Below, one piece after another: positions 46,061 through 55,475 of a DNA stretch of 64,000 nucleotides. The first letter of the stretch is position 1; each line of letters opens with the position of its first letter. Origin of the DNA: an uncultured Sphingomonadaceae bacterium (lineage in GTDB: Bacteria; Pseudomonadota; Alphaproteobacteria; Sphingomonadales; Sphingomonadaceae); the NCBI GenBank assembly GCA_903871605.1, contig CAIQHF010000051.1:1-64000 (forward strand). The letters run 5' to 3'. The notes under the pieces are model-generated. The model saw only the letters and a program-made list of their open reading frames with translations. It was not told where the DNA came from and made no database searches. The translations under genes were made by a program, and so were the position numbers.

Positions 46061-47446
46061 TCATGCATAAAGTCCATCAGCCGGTCTGGTCGGCGCGGTA
46101 TCCGCGCCGGTCGATCCGGTCTGCGAGACGGGATTAGCGGCAAGAGGTTGCGATCGGGTTTGCGAACGGGGTCGCGATTCCCCTCGGCCGCCCCCCTGCC
46201 CGGAAAAACCGCCCTGGCCGGACGGCGCGTGCGGCGAGGACCGCGAATCGCCCTGCCCCGACGCATGACCCGACGACGATCGCGATTGCGAACCCGCCTG
46301 GCCGCCGCCGACATCGACCTGCGCGCTGGCGATGTGGATACCCTGCGCGCGGGCCTCGGCGACGAGCTGCGGACGCGCATCGGCGAGCGCGACGCGGCCG
46401 GCCTCGCTGCTCGCGGTCAGCGTGACGGTTGCGCCGTCGCCGCCCCGCGCGAGCTCGACCTGGACCGTGCCGAGATGCTGCGGCGCGACCGCGAAGCGCA
46501 GCGGGCCGGCGCCCGTACCGGTCGCGGCGATATCGTGCGAAAGGCCGTCGAGCCAGGCGCCCTGCCTGGCGAGATCGAGCTGGCGATCGGCGGCGCCCGC
46601 GGCGAGCTGTCCCGCGGCGCGATCGGCGGCGGGTGCAGGCGCGTGGCGGGCGTTAGCGGCCGGCAAGCTCGTCGCCGCCGCGGTTGCGCCGGGTGTCAGC
46701 GAAACGCTTGGATCGGTGCCGGCCGACGGCGCGTCGGGATCGGCGTCGTCGGCGCTCTTGCGGTTGCTCACCGCGGGCGCGCGCGCATCGGCGCGTCCGG
46801 AAAAGGGTACGCCCGCGGGGGCGATGCGCGACGCCATCAGCGCAGCGGTCGCGGTGGTCGGCAATGGCGCCGGTGCGGATATGATCGGCGCTGCGGGTAC
46901 GGTCGGCGCCGTCGACGGCGGACCCGCGATCGCCGGCAGCGTCGGACGATCGCTCGCCTGCTTCGCTGCAAGGCTGTCGGCGAGCGCGGCAAGCACGGGG
47001 GCGAGCTTCGCATCGCCGATATCGACCGCGCTCTGCGTCAGATCGACGGACGATTCGCCATCTTGGCTCGGCAAAGCCGTCGCGGCCGACGCCGCGCGCC
47101 GCACGTCGCTGGGGACCGCCTCGCCGTTCTTGCCCCGGGTAGGATCGGTCACGGGCGGCGCGGGGACAGCGAGCGGCACGACGGCCGGCGTCGACGCGTC
47201 GGTGCTCGCCGCCGTGGTCGCGGATGTTCCGTCTTCGGCGGACGTCGAATCGGCACGCCGGGTGCGTTGCGGCTTGTCGACGGCGCCCTTGACGGCGGTC
47301 TCGTCGACCCGCGGGCTATGATCGGTGGCGCCGGCGATCATTGCGGCGAAGGCGGTGCCCGCGTCGGGCTTAACCTGCGCCGCCTTGCCGCCATCGGGCA
47401 GCGACGCGGCCTTGCCCGCGAGCGTGGTGACGGTCGCCATGCTCAC
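46061..47446 (-). CDS. fliK: Flagellar hook-length control protein FliK
   Basis: A 461-residue protein rich in alanine, threonine, proline and aspartate, with a C-terminal globular block PLRFAVAPQHLGTVQVELARGGDGATVTLTASSEAGRVALADARPQLVAEARAQGIHIASAQVDV that matches the FliK switch domain. The remaining C-terminus is low complexity (Gly, Ser, Gln, Arg). The GTG at 47446 overlaps the fliJ stop (GTGA); an ATG two codons later is an alternative. It measures hook length and triggers the FlhB switch. Confidence 0.9.
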   Translation of the reverse strand: MSMATVTTLAGKAASLPDGGKAAQVKPDAGTAFAAMIAGATDHSPRVDETAVKGAVDKPQRTRRADSTSAEDGTSATTAASTDASTPAVVPLAVPAPPVTDPTRGKNGEAVPSDVRRAASAATALPSQDGESSVDLTQSAVDIGDAKLAPVLAALADSLAAKQASDRPTLPAIAGPPSTAPTVPAAPIISAPAPLPTTATAALMASRIAPAGVPFSGRADARAPAVSNRKSADDADPDAPSAGTDPSVSLTPGATAAATSLPAANARHAPAPAADRAAGQLAAGAADRQLDLARQGAWLDGLSHDIAATGTGAGPLRFAVAPQHLGTVQVELARGGDGATVTLTASSEAGRVALADARPQLVAEARAQGIHIASAQVDVGGGQAGSQSRSSSGHASGQGDSRSSPHAPSGQGGFSGQGGGRGESRPRSQTRSQPLAANPVSQTGSTGADTAPTRPADGLYA

Positions 47447-47868
47447 GCCGCCCCACCCCAGCCGCGCGGCGGACGGTGGCTGGTCGCCGACGCGCGGCGT
47501 TCGACGAGCGCCTCGGCGGCCTTGCCCGCGCGTTCGGCGAGACGGTCGGCGCTCTCCTGGCGGATACGCGCTTCGATGCGCTCGGCGCCCTTGGCGGCGG
47601 CCGTGGCGCGCGCCCCGGCGATCGCGTCGGCAAGGCCGAAACGCGCCAGATCGAGCCGGTGTGCGAGCTCGCCCTGCGCCGCGAGCGTCTGCGAGGTCAG
47701 GCTTCCGATGCCGGTGGTGAGGCTGAGCCGCAGATCGAGCACGCGCGCGGCGCTCTGTTCGAGCGTCTGCAGCTGCGCCTCGGCGGCGGCCGCCGCACCG
47801 GCCGCCAGCACATGCTCGACACGGCGGACGCGGGCGATCCGCTCGCGGCGACGGACGAGCCCGCTCAT
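47443..47868 (-). CDS. fliJ: Flagellar export protein FliJ
   Basis: A 141-residue, nearly all-helical coiled-coil protein (ERIARVRRVEHVLAAGAAAAAEAQLQTLEQSAARVL). Its place after fliI and its helicity fit FliJ, the ATPase stalk that links FliI to the gate. Sequence similarity in this family is weak, so position carries much of the call. Confidence 0.82.
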   Translation of the reverse strand: MSGLVRRRERIARVRRVEHVLAAGAAAAAEAQLQTLEQSAARVLDLRLSLTTGIGSLTSQTLAAQGELAHRLDLARFGLADAIAGARATAAAKGAERIEARIRQESADRLAERAGKAAEALVERRASATSHRPPRGWGGAA

Positions 47869-49193
47869 CCGCCGAACCGTTCGATCAGCTCGGCCGAGCT
47901 GTGCGCCAGATCGATCCGGTCCTTGGGCCGCTGCTTGAGGAAGTCGAGGATTTCGCGGTGGCGTGCGATCGCCTGGTCGATCGTCGCATCCGATCCGGCC
48001 TTGTAGGCGCCCATCAGGATGAGATCGCGATTTTCCTCATAGACCGACCATAGCCGGCGGAGTGCTGCGGCGGCCTCGCCATGCTCCTCGTCGACGATGT
48101 CCGCCATCACGCGGCTGAGCGAGCGGCCGACATCGATCGCAGGGAAGATCCCCTGCTCGGAGAGCGTGCGCGACAGGATGATATGCCCGTCGACGATCGC
48201 GCGCGCGGTATCGACGATCGGGTCGTCGCCGTCGTCGCCGTCGGCGAGCACGGTGTAGAGCGCGGTGATCGAGCCGCCCGAGCGCGCATCGGCGCCGGCG
48301 CGCTCGATCAGCCGCGGGATCATGCCGAGCGCGGAGGGCGGATAGCCCTTCATCGTCGGCGGTTCGCCGAGCGACAGGCCGAGCTCGCGCTGGGCATGCG
48401 CGCAGCGCGTCAGACTGTCGATCAGCAGCAGCACGCGCTTGCCCTGCGCGCGGAAATATTCGGCGATCGCGGTGGCGCGCATCGCGGCGCGCAGGCGGAG
48501 CACCGGCGGATGATCCGCGGGCACCGCGACGACGACGCTCCTCTCGCGCACGCCCGGGATCAGCTTGGTCGCGAGGAAGTCGGCAACTTCGCGACTGCGC
48601 TCGCCGATCAGCCCGACGACGATCACGTCCGCCTCGGCACCCTGGATCATCTGGCCCATCAGCACCGACTTGCCGACGCCCGAGCCCGCGCAGATCGCGA
48701 TCCGCTGGCCGACGCCCGCTGTCAGCAGCGCGTTGATCGCGCGCACGCCCATGTCGAAACATTCGGTAACGCGCGCGCGGTCGAGCGGATTGGCGGGCTT
48801 GCCGGCGAGCGGCCAGGTCGCCTGCGTGTCGATCGTGCCCAATCCGTCGAGCGGATTGCCGGTCGCGTCGATGACGCGGCCGAGCAGCGCCTCGCCGACC
48901 TCGGCGATGCCGCCATTGGCGTCGGGTTCGACGCGGCCGCCATTGCTGTGCGGCGCGTCGGCGTCGAGCGCCATCAGCAGCGAGCGATCGCCCTTGAAGC
49001 CGACCACCTCGGCGCGCGTCGCATGGCCGTCGGCATCGATCACGCGCACCGACGCGCCAACCGGCATGGCAAGCCCGGTTGCCTCGAGCATCTGCCCGTC
49101 ATAGGCGACCAGCCTGCCGATCCGGCGCGGCCCGGCCTCGCCGACGGTCAGGCTGTCGAGCAGCGTGGCGGCACGATCCTGAAGGGAGATCAT
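47865..49193 (-). CDS. fliI: Flagellar export ATPase FliI
   Basis: A 442-residue ATPase related to F1-beta. Walker A is GSGVGKSVLMGQM near residue 170; Walker B lies in KRVLLLIDSLTRCAHAQREL; the family block LSLGEPPTMKGYPPSALGMIPRLIERAG follows. It overlaps both fliH and fliJ by four bases. Confidence 0.96.
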   Translation of the reverse strand: MISLQDRAATLLDSLTVGEAGPRRIGRLVAYDGQMLEATGLAMPVGASVRVIDADGHATRAEVVGFKGDRSLLMALDADAPHSNGGRVEPDANGGIAEVGEALLGRVIDATGNPLDGLGTIDTQATWPLAGKPANPLDRARVTECFDMGVRAINALLTAGVGQRIAICAGSGVGKSVLMGQMIQGAEADVIVVGLIGERSREVADFLATKLIPGVRERSVVVAVPADHPPVLRLRAAMRATAIAEYFRAQGKRVLLLIDSLTRCAHAQRELGLSLGEPPTMKGYPPSALGMIPRLIERAGADARSGGSITALYTVLADGDDGDDPIVDTARAIVDGHIILSRTLSEQGIFPAIDVGRSLSRVMADIVDEEHGEAAAALRRLWSVYEENRDLILMGAYKAGSDATIDQAIARHREILDFLKQRPKDRIDLAHSSAELIERFGG

Positions 49194-49816
49194 CGTGTGC
49201 CGGCGATCCGGTCGAGTGCGCCCTTCAGCCGATCGAGCCGGACGGCGGGGCCGTCCTCGATCGAGCCGGCGCCGGTTTCGAGGCGCAGGCTGCCCGGTGC
49301 GAGCGCCGCATCGGCTTCGGCCCTGACGGGCAGGTCGACGCCGGCAAGGCGCTGCAGATCGTCGGGATTGAGCTTGAGCACGGTGGGGCGTGTTTCCTCG
49401 CCGATCATCGCGGCGGCGGCGGTCGCGCGCGCGACGAGCGTCTCGAGATCAACCGGCACCGCGCCGACGACCTCGTGCAGCAGGCGCTCGACCGTGGCGG
49501 CGATCATCGCGCCTAGCCCCTGCGGCGGCTCGGGGCGGAGATGATCGAGCGCGGACGCCAGCCGCTGCAGCGACGCACGCTCCTTGTCGGCCTCGCGACG
49601 GCCCGCCTCGATGCCAGCGCTGAATCCCTGCGCCATCGCCTCGGCACGAATCGCCTCGATGTCGATCGCGGGCTCCTCCGGGATCGGCAGATCGTCCTCG
49701 GGCACCGTGAATGCCTCGCGCAGCGCCGCGCCCCACGCGACGAACGGTGCGGGCGCTGCGACGTCGGGCTGCGTCCACACCGCGTAGCGTTGCGCACCCG
49801 CGAACGGATTAGACAT
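49190..49816 (-). CDS. fliH: Flagellar assembly protein FliH
   Basis: A 208-residue regulator of FliI. It has the acidic N-terminal segment PEDDLPIPEEPAIDIEAIRAEAMAQGFSAGIEAGRREADKERASLQRL, a helical centre and a C-terminal domain with PTVLKLNPDDLQRL. The ATG at 49816 overlaps the end of fliG by eight bases; the long upstream frame to 50542 is a shadow of fliG. Confidence 0.88.
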   Translation of the reverse strand: MSNPFAGAQRYAVWTQPDVAAPAPFVAWGAALREAFTVPEDDLPIPEEPAIDIEAIRAEAMAQGFSAGIEAGRREADKERASLQRLASALDHLRPEPPQGLGAMIAATVERLLHEVVGAVPVDLETLVARATAAAAMIGEETRPTVLKLNPDDLQRLAGVDLPVRAEADAALAPGSLRLETGAGSIEDGPAVRLDRLKGALDRIAGTR

Positions 49817-50828
49817 AATCTTCCCCCTTGCCCCCGAGGCTGATCGTGCCCGCTTCGGCGAGGCGCCGCGCGATCGCGAGCACCTGCTTCTGGCTTTCCT
49901 GGACCTCGGCGAGCCGCATCGGCCCGCGTTCGGCCATCTCGTCCTGGATCGACTGCGCAGCGCGGCTCGACATGCAGCCGAACATGCGGTTGCGCAGATT
50001 GGCCTCGCAACCCTTGAGCGCGATGATGAGGATCTCGTTGTCGATCGAGCGCAGCAACGCGCCGAGATCCTTCTCGGACAGCGCCGACAGATTGTCGAAG
50101 ACGAACATCTCGTCCTCGATCTGCCGCGCAAGACCCTTGTCGAGCTTGGCGAGCTGGCGGATGACGCGCTGCTCGACATTGGTGCGCGTGCCGTTGACGA
50201 TCTTGGCGGCCTCGGTCGCGCCGCCGCGCTTGGGGGCGTTGCCATGGCCCGACCCCTTGTTGACCTGGCGCAGCAGCAGCCGCTCGAGATCGTCGAGCGC
50301 TTCGGCCGAGACCGGGCCCAGCGTCGCGACGCGGTAGACGATGTCCGCCTGCGCGTCCTCGTCGAGCTGCTGGAGCACGTCCGCGGCGATCGGCGGATCG
50401 AGATGCGCGAGGACCAGCGCGGCGATCTGCGGATGCTCGCCCTCGACCAAGGTGGCGATCGTCTTGGCGTCCATCCACTTGAGGCTGTCGAGCGCGGCCT
50501 GGCGCGTCGGCGGGGTGATCCGCGCAAGCATGTTCTCGGCACGCTCGGCGCCCAGCGCGCGCTCCATCATCGTGCGGATCTGGCCGTCGGCGGCGAAGCC
50601 GATCGTGGTCCGCTCGCGCGCGCGATCGACGAACTGGTCGAGCACCTCGTCGACCTGCTCCTCGGAGACGTCGGCGACGCCGAACATGGCGTGGCCCAAT
50701 TGCTGGACCTCGTCCGGATCGAGGCGACCGAGCACCTGCGCGGCTTCGTCCTCGGCAAGGAGCATCAGCAGGATGGCAGCGGCGCTCGAGCCGGACGGAC
50801 CAGACAGCGCGATCGCGGGATCAGCCAT
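49809..50828 (-). CDS. fliG: Flagellar motor switch protein FliG
   Basis: A 339-residue rotor protein. The middle domain has the EHPQ motif (VEGEHPQIAALVLAHL) and the C-terminal torque helix region contains MFVFDNLSALSEKDLGALLRSIDNEILIIALKG. It overlaps fliF by eight bases. It joins the MS ring to the C ring and contacts the stator. Confidence 0.96.
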   Translation of the reverse strand: MADPAIALSGPSGSSAAAILLMLLAEDEAAQVLGRLDPDEVQQLGHAMFGVADVSEEQVDEVLDQFVDRARERTTIGFAADGQIRTMMERALGAERAENMLARITPPTRQAALDSLKWMDAKTIATLVEGEHPQIAALVLAHLDPPIAADVLQQLDEDAQADIVYRVATLGPVSAEALDDLERLLLRQVNKGSGHGNAPKRGGATEAAKIVNGTRTNVEQRVIRQLAKLDKGLARQIEDEMFVFDNLSALSEKDLGALLRSIDNEILIIALKGCEANLRNRMFGCMSSRAAQSIQDEMAERGPMRLAEVQESQKQVLAIARRLAEAGTISLGGKGEDYV

Positions 50829-52578
50829 TCGCGGCCTCGGCCTTGGGCATGTCGGCGCGGATCAGGTCGCGGACGACGAGCGCGGCGCGATCGGGGTCTT
50901 GTCGCACGAAGTTGCGGATCAGCGCGGCGCGTGCGGCATAGCCGGGCGCGGCCTCGATCATGTCGAGCGTCACCGCCTTGTCGCTGGAAACCTCGGCCTC
51001 CTGCGTGGCGAGCGCGCCGGCGATCTCGCGCCCCACGGTGGCGCGCTCCTTCGCCTTGTTGGCGATGCGCTGCTCGGCGGCGACGGCGCGGCGCTTGAGC
51101 ATCGGCCGACCGATGCCGAAGACGACGATCGCCGCCACCGCAAGCGCGGTCAGGTTGCGGCCGACGATCGGCAGCCAGCTCGCCTGATACCATTTCGGGC
51201 CCTGCGCGGCGTCGGCGGCGACGAAGGTCTGCTGCGTCACCGCGACGGTATCGCCGCGCTGCTGGTTGAAGCCGACCGCGCCCTTGACCAGATCCTGGAG
51301 CTGCTGCTGCTGCTGCGCGGTGAGCGGCTTGGCGCCCGGCGCCTGGCGCAGCGCCACCGCGACGGTGAGGCGACGCACGGTGCCGACCGGGTTCTTGGTC
51401 ACCGAGACCTGATGGCCGAGCTGGTAGCTGCGATTATAGGTCTCGTTGGTCTTGTCCGCGGCCGTCGCCGAGGCCTGCCCCGGCGCTGCGCCCGGTGCGG
51501 CGGGCCCTGCGGGCTTGCCGTTGGGCGTGCCGGCGGCCTTGGCCGGGGCGGGCGCGGTGTTGGAGAGCGCGCCGGGAATGCCCGAGGCGGGCGCGTTCGA
51601 GCCCGACGGATCATTGGTCCAGCTGCCCTGCTCGGTCTGAACGACCTGACCGTCCTTGGGATAGGTCTCGGTGGTCGAGGCGACCTCGGCGAAATCGAGA
51701 TCGGCATGGACCTCGGCGGTGAAATTGCCGTCGCCGACGATCGGGGTGAGCAGCGAGGCGATCGCCTGGCGCGTGCGGTCCTCGACCTTGGTCTGGATCG
51801 CGACCTGCTTGTCGGTGCCGTCGGCATCGCCGCCCGCGCTCTGCGCGCTGAGCAGATGGCCCGCCTGATCGACCACCGACACGTCGTCGGGCGACATGCC
51901 GCCGACCGAGGAGGCGACGAGATGGACGATCGCCTGGACCTGGCCCGCGCTCAACGTCTGACCGGCGCGCAGCGTCAGCATCACCGAAGCCTGCGGCTTG
52001 GCGTCATCGCGCAGGAAGACGCTCGGCTGGTCGTCGGCGACATGGACCTTGGCGGACTGCACCGCGTCGATCGCCTCGATCGTGCGCGCGAGGTCCATCT
52101 CCTTCGCCTCCTGCAGCCGCGCGCCCTCGACGGCACGACTGGCGCCCATCGGCAGATTGGTGATCAGGCTGTCGCCGTCGGGTGCCGATTTGGGCAGGCC
52201 CTGCTGCGCGAGCAGCATCTTGGCGCGGTAATAGCTGTCCTCGGGGACGGTGAGCGTGCCGGTCGTATTGTCGATGCTGTATTTGATCCCCGCGGTATCG
52301 AGCGCCGCGACGACGCCTGCCTTGTCGGCGTCGCCCAGCCCCGAGAAGAGATCGCGCTGCGGGCCCTGGTGGAGCACCATCCAGATCAGCGCGGCGGCGG
52401 CGAGCACGCCGAGCATGCCGATCATCGGGAGGCTCTTGGCGACCGCGGGCTGACGCGCAAAGGCGGCGGCGCGCTCGAAAAGGCCGCCCATCCCGCCCTT
52501 GCCGAGCGAGCCGAGCGGCACCGGCAGGCTGCGGCCCGAGGCGACGAGTTCGTTGGGAGTTGCTGCGAGTTCAGCCAT
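50821..52578 (-). CDS. fliF: Flagellar MS-ring protein FliF
   Basis: A 585-residue MS-ring protein with membrane helices near residues 50-70 (LPMIGMLGVLAAAALIWMVL) and 465-485 (WLPIVGRNLTALAVAAIVVFGI). The YscJ-like domain has LFSGLGDADKAGVVAALDTAGIKYSI. An Ala/Pro/Gly-rich linker (GAAPGQASATAADKTNE) sits in the periplasmic part. It is the first structure built. Confidence 0.96.
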   Translation of the reverse strand: MAELAATPNELVASGRSLPVPLGSLGKGGMGGLFERAAAFARQPAVAKSLPMIGMLGVLAAAALIWMVLHQGPQRDLFSGLGDADKAGVVAALDTAGIKYSIDNTTGTLTVPEDSYYRAKMLLAQQGLPKSAPDGDSLITNLPMGASRAVEGARLQEAKEMDLARTIEAIDAVQSAKVHVADDQPSVFLRDDAKPQASVMLTLRAGQTLSAGQVQAIVHLVASSVGGMSPDDVSVVDQAGHLLSAQSAGGDADGTDKQVAIQTKVEDRTRQAIASLLTPIVGDGNFTAEVHADLDFAEVASTTETYPKDGQVVQTEQGSWTNDPSGSNAPASGIPGALSNTAPAPAKAAGTPNGKPAGPAAPGAAPGQASATAADKTNETYNRSYQLGHQVSVTKNPVGTVRRLTVAVALRQAPGAKPLTAQQQQQLQDLVKGAVGFNQQRGDTVAVTQQTFVAADAAQGPKWYQASWLPIVGRNLTALAVAAIVVFGIGRPMLKRRAVAAEQRIANKAKERATVGREIAGALATQEAEVSSDKAVTLDMIEAAPGYAARAALIRNFVRQDPDRAALVVRDLIRADMPKAEAANG

Positions 52579-52579
52579 A

Positions 52580-52942
52580 TTACACCGACATGCTCATGAT
52601 GTCCTTATAGGCGGACAGGAGTTTGTTGCGGACCTGCAGCGTCGCCTGGAAGCCCACCGAGGCCTTTTCGCGCGCCAGCATCACCGCCGCAATGTCGGTG
52701 GTGTCGCCGCGCTCATAGCTGTTCGAAATGTCCTCGGCCTTGGCCTGCATCCCGTTGACCTGCTGCAACGCGCCCTTGAGCGCGGAGCCGAAGTCCGAGA
52801 CGGGGGTCGCCTGCGTCGGCGTCGCGGCGACACCCGAGGTGACGGCGGCGGGGCCGGTGGCGGCGGCCTTCTGGAGCGCGCTGTTCTGCTGGAGGATCTG
52901 GTTCCTCAGCGCCATCAGGCTGGAGGCGGTGATCGCGGTCAT
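52580..52942 (-). CDS. fliE: Flagellar hook-basal body protein FliE
   Basis: A 120-residue MS-ring/rod junction protein. The C-terminal block DISNSYERGDTTDIAAVMLAREKASVGFQATLQVRNKLLSAYKDIMSMSV is the family signature. It is one base from fliF and ten bases after the regulator gene, so all three are probably co-transcribed. Confidence 0.94.
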   Translation of the reverse strand: MTAITASSLMALRNQILQQNSALQKAAATGPAAVTSGVAATPTQATPVSDFGSALKGALQQVNGMQAKAEDISNSYERGDTTDIAAVMLAREKASVGFQATLQVRNKLLSAYKDIMSMSV

Positions 52943-52952
52943 CGGCTAGTCC

Positions 52953-54221
52953 TCAGGCCGCCTGCCGCTCGCGCATCTGCGCGAGACGGTAGCGAAGGGT
53001 GCGTTCGGAGATGCCGAGCTTGGCGGCGGCGAGCAGGCGCTTGCCACCGCTCGCATCGAGCGCGGCGCGGATCGCCTCGGCCTCGCTGTCGCGCGCGACC
53101 TCGGCGAGGCGGAGCGGTGCGGCGGCCGGCACGGCATTCGGCACGACGGAAAGCGTCGGCGCGCAATCGGCGATCTGCTCGATGGCGAGATCGTCGGCCT
53201 CGATGCGGTCGCCGATGCGCAGCAGCAGCGCGCGCTGGATGACGTTGTCGAGCTCGCGGACATTGCCCGGCCAGTCGTGCGCCATCAGCCGGTCGAGCGC
53301 ATTGGCGGTCGGCCAGGCGACGCTCTCGCCAGCGCGGGTATGGCGCAGGATCAGCGCGGCGGTGATCGCACGGATGTCGAGCCGGCGCGCCTTGAGGGGC
53401 TTGAGCGCCAGCGGCATGACGTTGAGCCGCCAGTAGAGATCGGCGCGGAAGCGGCCCTCGGCGACTTCGGTGGCGAGCTCGCGGTTGGCGGCGGCGATGA
53501 TCCGGACGTCGATCTTGACCGGCTGCGTCGCGCCGACGGGCAGCACCTCGCGCTCCTGGATCGCGCGGAGCAGCTTGGCCTGCAGCGCGATCGGCATCTC
53601 GGCAATCTCGTCGAGCAGCAGCGTGCCGCCTTCCGCGGCGCGGAACAGGCCGTCGCTGGCACCGGCGGCGCCCGTGAAGGCGCCGCGGGCATGGCCGAAC
53701 AGGATCGCCTCGAGCATCGTATCGGGAAGCGCGGCGCAATTGACAGCGACGAACGGCTTGGTCGCGCGCGGGCTCGACGCATGGATGAAGCGGGCGATGC
53801 CTTCCTTGCCGGTGCCGGTCTCGCCGAGCACCAGCACGGTCGCGTCCGAGCCGGCGACCTTTTCGGCAAGCTTGAGATAGATGGCGCTGTCGGGCTCGCC
53901 GACCGCAGGGCGGATCGCGGGCCGGCAATATTCGGCGATCAGCGCAAGCCCGAACGCCATGTCCTCGAAGCCGAAATTAATTCGCGCGGGCATGCCGTTC
54001 AGCGACGGAATCAGGCGGGGGGCGCCCTCGTCAGCCGTTTCGATGAGCAGATCGCGCGCCGTGGCGTGCGCGATCTCGTCCGACGCAAGGATTCGAATCA
54101 TGCCGCGAACGGGCGGCTGCTCCGCGATGACCGTACGGGCGGCGATGCCCACGCCGGCCAACCACGCTGAAATCGCCGGGTTTTCCTGAGCAGCGCGGGC
54201 CGTGATACCGATCGTGGTCAT
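52953..54221 (-). CDS. Sigma-54-dependent flagellar regulator, FlbD/FleQ-like
   Basis: A 422-residue enhancer-binding protein. The N-terminal 110 or so residues are divergent, without the aspartates of a normal receiver. The AAA+ domain has Walker A GETGTGKE (133-140), the sigma-54-contacting GAFTGA loop (180-185) and DEIAEMPIALQAKLLRAIQE; a Fis-type helix-turn-helix is at the C-terminus (RLLAAAKLGISERTLRYRLAQM). It heads the fli operon and very likely activates the sigma-54 flagellar promoters in this window. The ATG at 54221 is preferred over an upstream one at 54257. Confidence 0.9.
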   Translation of the reverse strand: MTTIGITARAAQENPAISAWLAGVGIAARTVIAEQPPVRGMIRILASDEIAHATARDLLIETADEGAPRLIPSLNGMPARINFGFEDMAFGLALIAEYCRPAIRPAVGEPDSAIYLKLAEKVAGSDATVLVLGETGTGKEGIARFIHASSPRATKPFVAVNCAALPDTMLEAILFGHARGAFTGAAGASDGLFRAAEGGTLLLDEIAEMPIALQAKLLRAIQEREVLPVGATQPVKIDVRIIAAANRELATEVAEGRFRADLYWRLNVMPLALKPLKARRLDIRAITAALILRHTRAGESVAWPTANALDRLMAHDWPGNVRELDNVIQRALLLRIGDRIEADDLAIEQIADCAPTLSVVPNAVPAAAPLRLAEVARDSEAEAIRAALDASGGKRLLAAAKLGISERTLRYRLAQMRERQAA

Positions 54222-54386
54222 ATATTTCAAAATCCCCCGGCATTTCGCCGTCGACACATTTCGCGGATTGCGACCAACAAATGGTTAACGCGACCCCGCG
54301 CACTTACCCGTACGCGCAGAGAATCCCGTCGCGCGACGCGCTCGTGTGAGGGCCCGGGCCGATCCGGTGAACGGCTGTGGTTAACC

Positions 54387-54417
54387 GGAAGTTGGCAAAA
54401 AACTTCCCGGCCGATTG
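54387..54417. promoter_or_regulatory. Hairpin and promoter-like sequence upstream of flagellin
   Basis: GGAAGTT-GGCAAAA-AACTTCC (54387-54407) is a perfect 7-bp inverted repeat. It overlaps TGGCAAAAAACTTCCC, which has sigma-54 spacing but lacks the -12 GC. Immediately after it, GCCGATTG (54410-54417) resembles the sigma-28 -10 box GCCGATAA without a properly spaced -35. The flagellin start is 92 bp further right, so this is the likely control site, of uncertain type. Confidence 0.4.
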
Positions 54418-54508
54418 CTAAAAACCGTGGCGGACCCGTCGTTACCCGGTTCGTGGCCGAGATGGAGATGATCCGGACCGGCTCGAAGCGGGAAGAAGGA
54501 AATCCACC

Positions 54509-55333
54509 ATGACTGTTATCAATTCGAATAGCGCTGCGCTGCGTGCCCAGAACGGCTCGCGTCTCGCCAATGCCGCCCTGCAGACCGCGATGGCGCGCCT
54601 GTCGTCGGGCAGCCGGATCAACTCGGCGATGGATGACGCCGCCGGCCTCGCCATCTCCAACTCGATGACCTCGCAGATCACCGGCATGAACCAGGCCGTC
54701 CGCAACGCGAACGACGGCATCTCGCTGGCGCAGACCGCCGATGGCGCGCTCTCCGAGGTGACCAACAACCTGCAGCGCATCCGCGAGCTCGCCGTCCAGT
54801 CGGCGTCGGGCACCTACAGCGACTCCGACCGCACCAACATGCAGGCGGAAGTCGGCCAGCTGCAGAACCAGATCACCAACATCATGAGCGACACCAAGTT
54901 CAACGGCACGGCGCTGTTCAGCGGCACCGCCGATGTGACGACCACGGTTCAGACCGGCTCCGACGTGGGCCAGACGGTCGACGTCACGGTCGGCGCGCTC
55001 ACTGCGACGACGGCAGCGCTGTCGCTCGACGTCAGCTCGCAGGCCGATGCCAACACGGCCCTCGCGGCAACCGGCGGCATCGACGACGCGCTCAAGGAAG
55101 TCGACACGATCCGTGCCGGCCTCGGCGCCTCCGAGAGCCAGCTGAACTCGGTGGTCAACAACCTGACCAACAACGTCACCAACCTGACCGACGCCAAGTC
55201 GCGCATCTCCGACGCCGACTTCTCGGTCGAGACGACCAACCTCGCCAAGGCGCAGATCCTGAACCAGGCATCGACCGCGATGCTCGCTCAGGCGAACCAG
55301 AGCCAGCAGGGCGTGCTCAAGCTTCTCCAGTAA
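54509..55333 (+). CDS. fliC: Flagellin
   Basis: A 274-residue flagellin with conserved D0/D1 ends: VINSNSAALRAQNGSRLANAALQTAMARLSSGSRINSAMDDAAGLAIS at the N-terminus and ISDADFSVETTNLAKAQILNQASTAMLAQANQSQQGVLKLLQ at the C-terminus. The central variable domain is very short, typical of small alphaproteobacterial flagellins. RBS GAAGGA precedes the ATG. It is divergent from the regulator gene, with a 287-bp control region between. Confidence 0.97.
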   Translation: MTVINSNSAALRAQNGSRLANAALQTAMARLSSGSRINSAMDDAAGLAISNSMTSQITGMNQAVRNANDGISLAQTADGALSEVTNNLQRIRELAVQSASGTYSDSDRTNMQAEVGQLQNQITNIMSDTKFNGTALFSGTADVTTTVQTGSDVGQTVDVTVGALTATTAALSLDVSSQADANTALAATGGIDDALKEVDTIRAGLGASESQLNSVVNNLTNNVTNLTDAKSRISDADFSVETTNLAKAQILNQASTAMLAQANQSQQGVLKLLQ

Positions 55334-55362
55334 GGGCCTCGACGTCCTGACTTAAGGTGGAT

Positions 55363-55398
55363 GGCCTCCGGCGCAATTGCTCCCCCGCGCCGGAGGCC
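55363..55398 (+). terminator. Flagellin terminator
   Basis: A perfect 12-bp stem (GGCCTCCGGCGC with GCGCCGGAGGCC) and a 12-base loop, followed by GTTTCCGTCTTT. It lies 30 bp after the flagellin stop. Confidence 0.82.
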
Positions 55399-55475
55399 GT
55401 TTCCGTCTTTCGCAGAGACGATGTTTGCATCGCCCACGATCTTCGCATCGATTGCCAGGCAGACGGACACTTCCG

